From the NCBI RefSeq assembly GCF_000763055.1, contig NZ_KN214136.1, positions 90,569-154,568 of the forward strand: 64,000 nucleotides of DNA, in the 5' to 3' direction. A program made the translations under genes and the position numbers. This stretch comes from Collinsella sp. 4_8_47FAA. GTDB taxonomy: Bacteria; Actinomycetota; Coriobacteriia; Coriobacteriales; Coriobacteriaceae. Below are positions 1 through 8,770 of the stretch, in pieces. How positions within the stretch are numbered: the first letter of the stretch is position 1; every line of letters starts with the position of its first letter. The notes under the pieces were generated by a model. The model was not told the DNA's origin, did not search any database, and saw nothing but the letters and a program-made list of their open reading frames with translations.

Positions 1-336
1 CGGTCGCGCCCTCGCGTAGAGCCTGCACCAGCGCTCCAGCGGGGACTTCGACCTGATCCCGAACTCGGCCATAGCGTCGGCCTTCGCCATCCCGCCGTCG
101 ACCACGGCCGACGCCGCGGCGACCCTCTGCTCGAATGTGTACCTGGATTGTTTCCCGCCCATGGACAGCAGCGCCTCGCTTCCGAACGCCCGGTATACCC
201 ACTGCCATTCTCTCACGGTCTCGCGGGGGACGGACAGGGCCTCGGCCGCCGGCTTGCAGCCGACGCCGGCGTCGAAGAGCTCGACGGCCCGCCTCCTGGA
301 CTCCAGGTCGTGCTTCACCCTGAGGTCTATACTCAT
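1..336 (-). CDS. IS3-family transposase OrfA (helix-turn-helix), 5' part
   Basis: This is the first 112 codons of a minus-strand gene that continues beyond position 1. The protein starts MSIDLRVKHDLESRRRAVEL and contains a helix-turn-helix of the transposase-8/IS3 OrfA type: a phrase around GCKPAAEALSVP followed by a W-containing recognition segment (VREWQWVYR). A second similar segment follows further on (FGIRSKSPLERW). A GGGAGG ribosome site lies 6 nt before the ATG. OrfA binds the IS ends and is normally fused by frameshift to the catalytic OrfB, which is not in view. The family call is firm, the IS subgroup is not. Confidence 0.7.
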   Translation of the reverse strand, partial: MSIDLRVKHDLESRRRAVELFDAGVGCKPAAEALSVPRETVREWQWVYRAFGSEALLSMGGKQSRYTFEQRVAAASAVVDGGMAKADAMAEFGIRSKSPLERWCRLYARARP

Positions 337-382
337 GGAAAACCTCCCATTTCCCGATGTCCAAGAAATGGGAGGCAGTTCA
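1..382 (-). mobile_element. IS3-type insertion sequence, one terminus only
   Basis: The left edge holds the upstream end of an insertion sequence read on the minus strand; the rest lies outside the window. An OrfA-like transposase starts at 336. Outside it is an 11-bp perfect inverted repeat (343-353 with 365-375). The outermost part, read on the minus strand, begins TGAACTGCC near 382, which suits an IS3-family terminus starting with TG. The exact boundary is not certain because the target duplication cannot be seen without the other end. Confidence 0.6.
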
Positions 383-416
383 CTGTCCCCTTTGCGGTGG
401 TTTTGGGCTGCGAATC

Positions 417-1247
417 TTAATACTGCCACATGTGATTGACGGGGCCGGAGCCTTTGCCCATGTCAAAGCCGGCGGCGAGAGCGCCCGTTAGGTAGGCCTT
501 GCCGGCGTTGACGGCATCGGCAAGATCCATGCCCTGGGCCAGCGCGCAGGCGATGGCGGACGAGAGCGTGCAGCCGGTGCCATGTGTGTTGCCGGTCTCG
601 ATGCGCTTGTGGCGGAACCACGTGGTGAGCGGATCGCCCAGATGGTTGCCCTCGTCATCGAGCGGCGCGGGCTCCGCCAGAACGTCGTTGGCCTCGTTGA
701 CAAAATGTCCGCCTTTAACCAGAGACGCGCATCCAAAGCGGCGGGTGAGAAGCATGGCGGCATTTTGCTGAGTGCGCTCGGAATCGACCTCATAATCGAG
801 CAACGCCATGGCCTCGGGAATATTGGGCGTGATGACGGTCGCCAGTGGGAACAGGCGGCGTGTAAGTGCTTCGGCGGCGTCCTCTGCGATCAGGCGAGCG
901 CCCGAGGTGGCGACCATAACGGGATCGACGACGATATTTTGTGCGTCCCAGGCGCTCAGGCGGTCGGCGATAACCTCGATAATCTCGGCAGAGGAAACCA
1001 TGCCGATCTTGACGGCGCTGGGTCGGATATCATCAAAAACGGTATCGATCTGCGCCGCGACAATATCCGGGGAGATGTTCTGCACAGCAGTGACGCCGAG
1101 CGTGTTTTGTGCGGTTATGGCCGTGATGGCCGTCTCGGCATACAGACGGTGCGCCGTGATGGTCTTGATGTCGGCCTGAATGCCGGCACCGCCGCTGGAA
1201 TCGGATCCTGCGATGGATAGAACGGCGGGTACCTTACTGCGATCCAT
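417..1247 (-). CDS. thiD: hydroxymethylpyrimidine/phosphomethylpyrimidine kinase ThiD
   Basis: A 276-residue ribokinase-fold kinase of thiamine biosynthesis. It phosphorylates hydroxymethylpyrimidine (phosphate) to the diphosphate used by thiamine phosphate synthase. The N-terminus has the GSDSSGGAGIQAD substrate and glycine-rich signature at residues 14-26. The C-terminal GTGC anion hole (residues 223-226) is intact, so the enzyme should be active. The length is normal for the family. It lies 177 bp downstream of thiC on the same strand, so it makes use of the ThiC product. The gap contains a 7-bp hairpin and a TATAAT box, so thiD may have its own promoter as well as read-through from thiC. 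Confidence 0.95.
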   Translation of the reverse strand: MDRSKVPAVLSIAGSDSSGGAGIQADIKTITAHRLYAETAITAITAQNTLGVTAVQNISPDIVAAQIDTVFDDIRPSAVKIGMVSSAEIIEVIADRLSAWDAQNIVVDPVMVATSGARLIAEDAAEALTRRLFPLATVITPNIPEAMALLDYEVDSERTQQNAAMLLTRRFGCASLVKGGHFVNEANDVLAEPAPLDDEGNHLGDPLTTWFRHKRIETGNTHGTGCTLSSAIACALAQGMDLADAVNAGKAYLTGALAAGFDMGKGSGPVNHMWQY

Positions 1248-1303
1248 GTTCGCTCCCTTGTTCGGTCGGATTCAAATGGGTCTTCTGCCTGCATTATAAA
1301 GTT

Positions 1304-1333
1304 GCCCGGGCCGGCTGTATGCCGATCCCGGGC
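1304..1333 (-). promoter_or_regulatory. hairpin and possible promoter between thiC and thiD
   Basis: A 7-bp perfect inverted repeat (GCCCGGG at 1304-1310 with CCCGGGC at 1327-1333) lies in the 177-bp gap. On the minus strand it is followed by AACTTTATAATG, which could be a thiD minus-10 box (TATAAT). There is no U-run, so a terminator is less likely. Function is inferred. Confidence 0.35.
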
Positions 1334-1424
1334 GGGTAGTGCAATCTTTACGCAAACGCAAGCAAATGTTCACATGTCAACAATTGACGAACACCTTGTG
1401 GCCGTTTGTGGCTCCGGTGACGAG

Positions 1425-2759
1425 TTAGTCCTCCATGCCGAGGTCGATCGTCGTGCCTTCGAACACCTTGTTAACGGTGCGGACGGCGCACATCTTGCCA
1501 CACATGGTGCAAGTGCCCTCGGTGGCGGCAGGGGATTCCTCGTAGCGCTTCTTGCCGGTGACCGGGTCGAGCGCGCACTTCCACATGGCGTCCCAGTCGA
1601 GCTTGCGGCGTGCCTGGCCCATCTTGTCGTCCATGTCGCGGGCGTGGGGCACCTTCTTGGCGATGTCGGCGGCGTGTGCGGCAATCTTGGTGGCCATGAG
1701 GCCGTCGAGCACATCCTGGGCGTTAGGCAGGCATAGGTGCTCGGCCGGCGTCACGTAGCACAGGAAGTCGGCGCCGGAGCTGGCGGAGATAGCGCCGCCG
1801 ATGGCTGCGGTGATGTGGTCGTAACCCACGCCGATATCGGTCACCAGCGGCCCGAGCACATAGAACGGGGCGTTGTGGCACAGACGCTTCTGCAGCTTCA
1901 TATTGGCGGCGATCTCGTCGAGCGCCATGTGGCCCGGGCCCTCGACCATAACCTGGACGCCGGCGGCCCATGCGCGCTTGCACAGCTTGCCCAGCTCGAT
2001 CATCTCGGCGGTCTCGGTGGCGTCGTTGGAGTCGTAGAGGCAGCCCGGGCGGCAGGAGTCGCCGAGCGAAATCGTCACGTCGTACTCGTGGCAGATTTCG
2101 AGCAGCTCGTCAAAGTACTCGTAGAAGGGGTTTTCGTTGCCGGTGACCTCCATCCAGCCAAACAGCAGCGAGCCGCCGCGGCTGACGATGTTCATGAGAC
2201 GGCCGGTCTCCTTAAAGGTTTTGGTGACCGATTTGTTGATGCCGCAGTGGATGGTCATAAAGTCCACGCCGTCCTCGGCGTGCGCGCGCACGACCTCGAA
2301 AAGGTCGTCCTTAGTAAGATTGACCAGCGGCTTTTCCATGTAGCCGATGGCGTCGTACATGGGGACGGTACCCACCATGAGCGGCGTCTCGTCGATGAGC
2401 TGCTGGCGGAACTGGCGCGTCTTGCCCGAGTTGGAGAGGTCCATGATGGCGTCGGCGCCAAAGTCCTCGGCGATCTTGACCTTCTTCCATTCCTCGGCGG
2501 CATCGGCCTTGTCGCCTGAGATACCCAGGTTGACGTTGACCTTGGTGGACAGGCCCTCGCCGACACCAAAGGCGCGCATGCCCTTTTTGATATGCACGAT
2601 GTTGGCGGGAATGGCGATGCGTCCGTCTGCCACGCGCTCGCGGATGTATTCGGGGTCGCGATGCTCGCGATCGGCGACCTCCTTCATCTGCGGTGTGATC
2701 TGCCCGGCGCGGGCGAAGTCGATTTGCGTGACGAGCTTGGGCTCGGTCTGTGTGCTCAT
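1425..2759 (-). CDS. thiC: phosphomethylpyrimidine synthase ThiC
   Basis: Radical-SAM enzyme that rearranges aminoimidazole ribotide to hydroxymethylpyrimidine phosphate, the pyrimidine half of thiamine. The protein has 444 residues from the start chosen here (MSTQTEPKLVTQ), which is the short bacterial form without the long N-terminal domain of the E. coli enzyme. The iron-sulfur ligands are a C-terminal CTMCGKMC motif. A longer reading frame starts at 2783, but that ATG is inside the riboswitch core (the conserved AATGCC), so I reject it. The ATG at 2759 has the GAAGGGAG ribosome site at the 3' edge of the aptamer. Confidence 0.96.
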   Translation of the reverse strand: MSTQTEPKLVTQIDFARAGQITPQMKEVADREHRDPEYIRERVADGRIAIPANIVHIKKGMRAFGVGEGLSTKVNVNLGISGDKADAAEEWKKVKIAEDFGADAIMDLSNSGKTRQFRQQLIDETPLMVGTVPMYDAIGYMEKPLVNLTKDDLFEVVRAHAEDGVDFMTIHCGINKSVTKTFKETGRLMNIVSRGGSLLFGWMEVTGNENPFYEYFDELLEICHEYDVTISLGDSCRPGCLYDSNDATETAEMIELGKLCKRAWAAGVQVMVEGPGHMALDEIAANMKLQKRLCHNAPFYVLGPLVTDIGVGYDHITAAIGGAISASSGADFLCYVTPAEHLCLPNAQDVLDGLMATKIAAHAADIAKKVPHARDMDDKMGQARRKLDWDAMWKCALDPVTGKKRYEESPAATEGTCTMCGKMCAVRTVNKVFEGTTIDLGMED

Positions 2760-2763
2760 TGGC

Positions 2764-2858
2764 ACGGCTCCCTTCGTTGGCATTACCCATATCAGGTTTG
2801 CGGGTCAGGGCGGGCGCGCCCAGTCTCAGCCTGCCGTCTTGTCCTGCAAGCTCCCCGT
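2764..2858 (-). ncRNA. TPP riboswitch (THI box) controlling thiC
   Basis: Read on the minus strand the leader contains the diagnostic thiamine pyrophosphate aptamer elements in order: GGGGAGC, GGCTGAGA, ACCTGATATGG, GTAATGCC and GAAGGGA. The closing helix can form between ACGG at the 5' end and CCGT at the 3' end, only 4 nt before the thiC ATG. The 3' strand of the aptamer (AAGGGAG) doubles as the Shine-Dalgarno site, so ligand binding should block ribosome entry directly. No separate terminator hairpin is visible between aptamer and start codon. Confidence 0.93.
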
Positions 2859-2930
2859 TTATGTGGTGGGCTCAAGTATAGCTCGAATGGGTACGATTGA
2901 CGCGATGAGCATGTCCGTGGGGAGGCGAAC

Positions 2931-3446
2931 ATGGAAGACGAGCATCTATATCGAGAGACGCAGTGGGATGTGTCGGCCGAGGAAGGCCGTGCCCATCAAG
3001 GGCTGGTCGCAATTGGTTTTGCGGTGCTTGCCGTGCTGGTGATTGCCTTTTTTATCTGGACGTTTGGCGGGCGTGGGAGAGCTGCCTGGACGTTTGAGGC
3101 GGACGATGGCCTGCCGATAATGACGGTGAAGGTCGCGGGTGGCAATACCGTTGCCGCGCCGGGCGACTATTGGTATCCGCGCGACGAGTTTGTGCAACTG
3201 CAGCTGAGCGGTGGGTCCATTCCAGGCGAAGAAATCGAACGCGTGACGTTTGACGTGGCGCTCAAAACGCTCACGGTGAAGCTCAAAGATCAAGGAGATG
3301 TGCCCACGACCATGGATATCGCCCTGACGGAATGGCGCCTGGAGCCTCCATCGGGTGTTGCGGTGTCCGAGGTTGAGCACGTTAAGGTTGCCTACCAAGA
3401 TGGCTCGACAAGCGAGATTGCCAAGGCAGACGGCTTGGCGGAATAG
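2931..3446 (+). CDS. single-pass membrane protein of unknown function
   Basis: A 171-residue protein starting MEDEHLYRETQWDVS, with a good ribosome site (GGGGAGG) before the ATG. About 24 cytoplasmic residues precede one hydrophobic helix (roughly residues 26-43, rich in A, V, I, F). The remaining 125 residues are hydrophilic and beta-rich with no cysteines or catalytic motif that I recognise, and would lie outside the membrane. It is divergent from thiC, separated by the riboswitch and a short shared promoter region. I do not recognise the family; a NusG-domain-II-like extracytoplasmic fold is a weak possibility. Confidence 0.7.
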   Translation: MEDEHLYRETQWDVSAEEGRAHQGLVAIGFAVLAVLVIAFFIWTFGGRGRAAWTFEADDGLPIMTVKVAGGNTVAAPGDYWYPRDEFVQLQLSGGSIPGEEIERVTFDVALKTLTVKLKDQGDVPTTMDIALTEWRLEPPSGVAVSEVEHVKVAYQDGSTSEIAKADGLAE

Positions 3447-3509
3447 CGGGATGTTCACCGAATGTCATGAAAGCATGCCGAGGTGGAGTTCGGCGCTGGC
3501 GACAGGCTT

Positions 3510-4319
3510 TTAGAATGCCTGCTCGTTGATGAAGACCAGGCTATCTGGGGACGAGAGCTCGGGGACATAGCGGTAGCCAAGGTTGAACTCGGTAAGACCG
3601 GCGGCGTCCTCGACCTTGTTTTCCGCCATCCAGCGGACCATCGAACCGCGTGCCTTTTTGCTGGCGGTCGATCGCTGGATGGGCTTATCGTTGCGGACGC
3701 CTTCGCCAAAAAAGCAGGTGATAACCGTTGTATCCTGTGCAGCATGGGGCAGGACGGCTTTGGCGTATTCCACGCTGGCAAGGTTGACGATAGTGTTGTC
3801 GGAACCGGCCGGCGCAATTGCCTGCGCAAGTCGATTCCCCCAGAAGGCATAGAGATCGCGAGCGCCGTCGACGGAGAGCTTCGCCCCCATTTCGAGCCGA
3901 TAGGGCGACACGCCGTGGAAGGGGCGCACGCACCCGTAGAGGCCGGAGAGGATCCACAGATGGTCTTGCAGCCATGCGAGCTGCGCGGAATCCATCACCT
4001 CGGGTGCCATGCTCTGGTATTGAATGCCGTGATAGGACATGACGGCAGGGGAGAGGTGACGGGCGAGTGCGGGATTGTCGAGATCGCCGTTTTTCAGGAT
4101 GGGCTCGAACTCATGCAGGGTGCTGAGGCAAGACCCCAGCAGTTTGTCACTCACGTTCCACAACGCCTGCAGGCCGCCGCTGCCTTCATTCCGCTCGATA
4201 TCTAGCAGTGCACGGTGGAGGCGAGCCGTCTCGCGCACAAAGTGTGGAATGCCCAGGACTTCAAAAGCATCTTGGGCCGCGCGCATCTGTTTGGCGGGCG
4301 AAATGATGACTTGAAGCAT
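3510..4319 (-). CDS. yaaA: YaaA family peroxide stress protein (DUF328)
   Basis: A 269-residue protein that starts MLQVIISPAKQMR, the usual YaaA N-terminus (ISPAK motif at residues 6-10). Further family landmarks are YLSGLYGCVRPF-like text (here LSGLYGCVRPFHGVSPYRLEMG) and the C-terminal KKARGSMVRW segment. YaaA lowers intracellular free iron and limits oxidative DNA damage in E. coli; the same role here is inferred. A strong GAGGAGAG ribosome site precedes the ATG. The gene stands alone between a membrane protein and an aminopeptidase gene, the latter separated from it by a palindromic repeat. Confidence 0.9.
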   Translation of the reverse strand: MLQVIISPAKQMRAAQDAFEVLGIPHFVRETARLHRALLDIERNEGSGGLQALWNVSDKLLGSCLSTLHEFEPILKNGDLDNPALARHLSPAVMSYHGIQYQSMAPEVMDSAQLAWLQDHLWILSGLYGCVRPFHGVSPYRLEMGAKLSVDGARDLYAFWGNRLAQAIAPAGSDNTIVNLASVEYAKAVLPHAAQDTTVITCFFGEGVRNDKPIQRSTASKKARGSMVRWMAENKVEDAAGLTEFNLGYRYVPELSSPDSLVFINEQAF

Positions 4320-4339
4320 AGACTCTCCTCTGCCAAAAA

Positions 4340-4405
4340 AGTTGCGGTGGAATACGGTCTGTTTTGGCCGTTTATGGGCCAGTTTAGTCCGTATTCCACC
4401 GCAAG
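4340..4405. repeat. palindromic repeat, copy 1 of 4
   Basis: GTTGCGGTGGAATACGG at 4341-4357 is the reverse complement of CCGTATTCCACCGCAA at 4389-4404, giving a long hairpin between the aminopeptidase stop and the yaaA start. It is the most diverged of four copies in this window (others near 25324, 42335 and 43617): G replaces A at one stem position on each arm, keeping the pairing. A G-rich flank follows the right arm. Confidence 0.85.
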
Positions 4406-4421
4406 TTATGGGTGGGGTGGA

Positions 4422-5819
4422 TTAGGCGCGCTCGAGGAAGGCTTTGTAGCCGCGGTAGGCCTCGTAGATGTCGGCCTTGTTGGCGACCTCCCACAGGGCG
4501 TGCATGGACAGGACGGCAACGCCGGAGTCGATGACGTTCATGCCGTACTTGGCCATGATGTAGGCAATGGTGCCGCCGCCGCCCGCGTTGACGCGACCGA
4601 GCTCACAGGTCTGGAAGTCCACGCCGGCCTCGTCCATGATGTCGCGGACGAGGGCCACGTACTCGGCATCGGCGTCGTTGGAGCCGCCCTTGCCGCGGCT
4701 GCCCGTGTACTTGTTAAAGCACAGGCCACGACCCATAAAGGCTGCGTTTTTAGTCTCGAACTTGCCGGCATAGCCCGGGTCGAAGCCGGCGGACACGTCG
4801 GAGGAGAGCATGCGGCTGCGGGCGAGTGCGCGGCGCAGGGCCAGCGGGCTATCCTCGCCGGCGAGCGTCATGATCTCGGCGACGGTGTTCTCGAAGAAGC
4901 GGCTCGTCATACCGGTGGCACCCACGGAGCCGATCTCCTCCTTGTCGACGATGAGTGTGATGCTTGTGCGCTCCACGTTGGCGACGTCGATCTGGGCGAG
5001 CATGGAGGGGTAGGCGCAGACGCGATCGTCGTGGCCATAGCCCAGAATCATGGAGCGGTCGAGGCCCATGTCACGGGCGGGACCGGCGGGCACGACCTCG
5101 ATCTCGGCGGAGAGGAAGTCCTCCTCCTCGACGTCGTACTGCTCCTTGAGGATGTCCAGGAACATCTGCTTGACGGGCTCCTTGGGGGCGTTCTTGTCGT
5201 CCTCATCGAACTTGACGGGACGGCCGCCCACGATCACGTCGAGGATCTCGGCGTCGACGGCGTCCTTGGCGGGCTTGGCCATCTGCTCGCTCGAGAGGTG
5301 GATCAACAAGTCGGAGATGGTAAAGACCGGATCGTCGGCCTTGTCGCCGATGTTGATGTCGACGGTGGTGCCGTCCTTTTTGCAGATGACGCCCACGAGT
5401 GCAAGCGGGGAGGCCACCCAGTGGTAGCTCTTGACGCCACCGTAGTAGTGCGTGTCGAGGTAGGCCATGTCGCCGGCCTCGAAGGCGGGATTCTGCTTAA
5501 GGTCCAGGCGCGGCGAGTCCACGTGGGCGCCCAGGATGTTAAAGCCCTGCTCGAGCGGGGCGGTGCCCAGGTTGACGAGCATAAGGTCCTTGCCGTGGTT
5601 GGCGGCGTACACCTTGTCGCCTGCCTTGAGCTCGCGGCCTTCGGCGATCACGGTCTCCAGGTCGACGTATCCTGCCTTTTCGGCCATCTTGATGCCGGTC
5701 TTGACGCACAGGCGCTCGGTCTTGTTTTCGCTTAAAAACTGCTTATAGCCGCGGCAAAGCTCCTCGAGCTCCTCGACTTGCTGTGGCGTGTACTTTTTCC
5801 ATGCGCAGGGACGCTCCAT
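4422..5819 (-). CDS. M18 family metallo-aminopeptidase
   Basis: A 465-residue zinc aminopeptidase of the M18 (aminopeptidase I / LAP4) family, which removes N-terminal residues from peptides in the cytoplasm. Metal-site motifs are present: GAHVDSPRLDLKQ with the first His and Asp ligands, DKEEIGSVGATG with the catalytic Glu pair, and DVSAGFDPGY near residue 320. The open frame extends upstream to 6407, antisense to polA, but the ATG at 5819 follows a GAAAGGAG ribosome site and matches the family's usual start (MERPCAWKKYTP). Substrate preference cannot be read from sequence. Confidence 0.92.
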   Translation of the reverse strand: MERPCAWKKYTPQQVEELEELCRGYKQFLSENKTERLCVKTGIKMAEKAGYVDLETVIAEGRELKAGDKVYAANHGKDLMLVNLGTAPLEQGFNILGAHVDSPRLDLKQNPAFEAGDMAYLDTHYYGGVKSYHWVASPLALVGVICKKDGTTVDINIGDKADDPVFTISDLLIHLSSEQMAKPAKDAVDAEILDVIVGGRPVKFDEDDKNAPKEPVKQMFLDILKEQYDVEEEDFLSAEIEVVPAGPARDMGLDRSMILGYGHDDRVCAYPSMLAQIDVANVERTSITLIVDKEEIGSVGATGMTSRFFENTVAEIMTLAGEDSPLALRRALARSRMLSSDVSAGFDPGYAGKFETKNAAFMGRGLCFNKYTGSRGKGGSNDADAEYVALVRDIMDEAGVDFQTCELGRVNAGGGGTIAYIMAKYGMNVIDSGVAVLSMHALWEVANKADIYEAYRGYKAFLERA

Positions 5820-5858
5820 GACGCAGGCTCCTTTCGGATCGATCGTGCTGGTTGATGT

Positions 5859-5893
5859 ACCGTGAGCCATCGTATCACGCGCGGGCTCACGGT
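5859..5893. promoter_or_regulatory. inverted repeat in divergent aminopeptidase/polA promoter region
   Basis: ACCGTGAGCC (5859-5868) is the reverse complement of GGCTCACGGT (5884-5893), with a 15-nt spacer. It lies in the 166-bp divergent region between the aminopeptidase and polA, about 90 bp before polA. A TAAACT box near 5937 could be the polA minus-10. It may be an operator or just a hairpin. Confidence 0.35.
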
Positions 5894-5985
5894 GGCGGGG
5901 GAGCTTGATGTGAGGTGGCCGCGGGGCGGGGAGCGTGTAAACTGGAGTGAGCAAACCGTACCCAGCCCAAAGCGAGGTATTTAAA

Positions 5986-8736
5986 ATGTCTGACAAGCGC
6001 CGCACTTTTGCCGTTATCGACGGCAACTCGCTCATGCATCGCGCCTTCCACGCCGTGCCGCCGACCATGAACGCGCCGGACGGTCGCCCCACCAACGCGA
6101 TCTTTGGCTTTCTGAACATGTTTCTTAAGATGATCGATGCCTTTAACCCCGACGGTGTGGTCGTGGCGTTTGATAAGGGCAAGCCGCGCGTGCGCATGGA
6201 GATGCTGCCGCAGTATAAGGCGCAGCGCCCGCCCATGGACCCCGACCTGCACGTGCAGTTCCCTATGATCAAGGAGCTGCTCACCGCGCTCAACGTGCCG
6301 ATTCTGCAGTCTGAGGGCTGGGAAGGCGACGATATCCTGGGAACCATGGCGCGCCTGGGTGAGGAGGCCGGCTGCGACATGCTGCTGGTGACTGGCGACC
6401 GCGACATGTATCAGCTTGTGACCGAGCACGTCAACGTGGTCTCGACCCGCAAGGGCCTGTCCGACGTGGCGATTATGACGCCCGAGAGCGTGGATGACCT
6501 GTATCACGGCATTACGCCGGCGCTCGTGCCCGATTTTTACGGTCTAAAGGGCGATACGTCGGACAACATTCCCGGCGTACCGGGCATCGGCCCCAAAAAG
6601 GCGAGCGCGCTCATCGCACAGTACGGCAGCTTGGACGGGGTCATCGCGCATGCCGACGAGGTCAAGGGCAAGATGGGCGAGAACCTACGTGCGCATATCG
6701 ACGATGCCTTGCTGAGCCGCAAGGTTGCGACCATCCGCACCGATGCGCCTGTCGAGCTCGACTTTGACGAAACGTCCTTCCCGACGTTTTCTGCCGACGA
6801 AGTCTCCGCGGCGCTGGGCGCACTCGGCATTACGGCCATGCAGAACCGTTTCTTGTCGCTGATCGGTGGCGAGGGTGGGGCTGCGGCCACTGTCAGCACG
6901 TTTGAGATACCCGCGGTTTCGCGCGCTGCCGCCGGCGATGCCGAGGCGCTCATTGTCGCTGCCGCCGAGATCTCTCGCGCGATCGAGGCAGGCGAGTGGA
7001 TTGCCGCTGTGGTGGACGATGACAAGGAGGAGGGCGCGCTTTTTGGCTTGACGCGCACGCTGTGGCTGGCGACGTCCAAGGGCCTGTTCGCGCTCGAGGA
7101 GGGCGACAGCTGTGCGGCGGCTGAAGTTGAGGGCTTCAACTTCGCCCACGGCGTGATCGCCGGCGTGCTTGCGCGCCTGTTTATGGAGGGCTGCGTGGCG
7201 AGCCCGGATACGAAGGCTCTGCTGCATGAGCTTTCGCCCATCGATTCTTCCGAGCCTGAGCTCATGGATCCGCTGGCAATCGATTCCACGCGCATCTTCG
7301 ATACCGTGGTTGCCGCCTATCTGTTGGATTCCGACCGCTCCGAGTTTGACGAAGCGTATCTGGCTGATACCTATCTGCAGATGGCGCTGCCTGCGGTGCG
7401 CGGTGCAGAGGGCGCCGGCGAGGACGCTCCTGCGCCCGCCGCTCGCACGGTGGCCTTGACGTTGGCGCTGGTCGCACCGCTGCGCGACCGCATGGCCCGC
7501 GAGAACGCCGCCAACGTGTTCGATGGGATCGAGATGCCGCTCGTGCCGGTGCTTGCCAAGATGGAGCGCGCGGGCATGCTTGTAGACCCCGACCGTCTGC
7601 ATAGTCTGTCCGAGGGGCTTGCTACCCAGATTGCCGAGGTCGAGCGCAGCATTCGCGACCTAGCCGGCGACGAAACCTTTAACATCGGCAGCCCCATGCA
7701 GCTCTCGCATGTGCTGTTTGACGTCATGGGGCTTCCGACCAAGGGCCTCAAAAAGACCAAGCGCGGCTACTATTCGACCAACGCCAAGGTGCTGAGCGAC
7801 CTTGCCCGCGACCACGAAATCGTGCGTCTGATTTTGGACTGGCGTGAGAAGTCCAAGATCAAGTCCACCTATCTGGACACACTGGGCCCGCTACGCCGTG
7901 GTGACGGTCGCGTACACACTACGTACAACCAGACCATCACCGCGACGGGGCGTCTGTCCTCGAGCGACCCGAACCTGCAGAACATCCCGACGCGCTCGGA
8001 GCTGGGTCGTACCGTCAAGACGGCGTTTTCGGCAGGCGAGGGAAGTGTCTTTTTGGCGGTGGACTACTCGCAGATCGAGCTGCGTCTGCTGGCGCATCTC
8101 TCGGGCGATGAGCACCTGGTGCGCGCCTTTAACGAGGGCGAGGACTTCCATGCCGAGACGGCGGCGCGCGTGTTTGGTGTGCCGGTGTCCGAGGTAACAC
8201 CCGACCTGCGCAGTCGCGCCAAGGCCGTGAACTTTGGCATCGTGTACGGTCAGCAGGCCTATGGCCTGTCGCAGTCGCTGCATATCTCGATGGCCGAGGC
8301 GCGCGACATGATCGACCGCTACTACGAGGCCTACCCAGGCGTGCGCACGTTCCTCGACAACGTGGTGGCACGTGCCAAGCAGACGGGCTACGCCGAGACC
8401 ATGTACGGCCGCCGTCGCCATATTCCGGAACTCAAGGCTAAAAATCCGCAACTCCGCGGCTTTGGCGAGCGCACGGCCATGAACCACCCCATGCAGGGCA
8501 CCGCCGCCGACATCATCAAGATCGCGATGGCCCGCGTAAGCCGCCGCCTGGAAGAAGAGGGCTTTGCTGCCCACATGATTCTGCAGGTACACGACGAACT
8601 GGACTTTGAGTGCCCCGTCGAAGAAGTCGAGCGCCTGACCACCATGGTCCAAGACGTCATGGAACATGTCGTAGACCTACGCGTACCCCTAATCGCCGAA
8701 GCCAGTACCGGCATAACCTGGGCTGACGCTAAATAG
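5986..8736 (+). CDS. polA: DNA polymerase I
   Basis: A 916-residue family A polymerase that fills gaps in repair and removes Okazaki primers. The N-terminal 5'-3' exonuclease/flap domain covers about residues 1-290 (TGDRDMYQLV; helix-hairpin-helix LKGDTSDNIPGVPGIGPKKA). The C-terminal polymerase domain has motif A (VDYSQIELR, with Asp693), motif B (NFGIVYGQQAYGLSQ) and motif C (VHDELDFE). The middle region, about residues 300-500, lacks a recognisable DxE exonuclease I motif, so proofreading is probably absent, as in many Gram-positive PolA proteins. The ATG at 5986 is preferred over the upstream in-frame one because it begins MSDKRRTFAVIDG, the usual family start. Confidence 0.97.
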   Translation: MSDKRRTFAVIDGNSLMHRAFHAVPPTMNAPDGRPTNAIFGFLNMFLKMIDAFNPDGVVVAFDKGKPRVRMEMLPQYKAQRPPMDPDLHVQFPMIKELLTALNVPILQSEGWEGDDILGTMARLGEEAGCDMLLVTGDRDMYQLVTEHVNVVSTRKGLSDVAIMTPESVDDLYHGITPALVPDFYGLKGDTSDNIPGVPGIGPKKASALIAQYGSLDGVIAHADEVKGKMGENLRAHIDDALLSRKVATIRTDAPVELDFDETSFPTFSADEVSAALGALGITAMQNRFLSLIGGEGGAAATVSTFEIPAVSRAAAGDAEALIVAAAEISRAIEAGEWIAAVVDDDKEEGALFGLTRTLWLATSKGLFALEEGDSCAAAEVEGFNFAHGVIAGVLARLFMEGCVASPDTKALLHELSPIDSSEPELMDPLAIDSTRIFDTVVAAYLLDSDRSEFDEAYLADTYLQMALPAVRGAEGAGEDAPAPAARTVALTLALVAPLRDRMARENAANVFDGIEMPLVPVLAKMERAGMLVDPDRLHSLSEGLATQIAEVERSIRDLAGDETFNIGSPMQLSHVLFDVMGLPTKGLKKTKRGYYSTNAKVLSDLARDHEIVRLILDWREKSKIKSTYLDTLGPLRRGDGRVHTTYNQTITATGRLSSSDPNLQNIPTRSELGRTVKTAFSAGEGSVFLAVDYSQIELRLLAHLSGDEHLVRAFNEGEDFHAETAARVFGVPVSEVTPDLRSRAKAVNFGIVYGQQAYGLSQSLHISMAEARDMIDRYYEAYPGVRTFLDNVVARAKQTGYAETMYGRRRHIPELKAKNPQLRGFGERTAMNHPMQGTAADIIKIAMARVSRRLEEEGFAAHMILQVHDELDFECPVEEVERLTTMVQDVMEHVVDLRVPLIAEASTGITWADAK

Positions 8737-8770
8737 GGAAGCGCCCACAATTCCAAAGTAACCAAAAGCA

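Noticed and set aside
4215..5735. 506-residue plus-strand frame over the M18 gene
   Set aside because: Low-complexity Gly/Val/Asp composition, no ribosome site, opposite to a conserved enzyme.
5820..6407. Upstream extension of the M18 aminopeptidase frame (661 residues total)
   Set aside because: It runs antisense through polA, is not family-like, and a good ribosome site supports the ATG at 5819.
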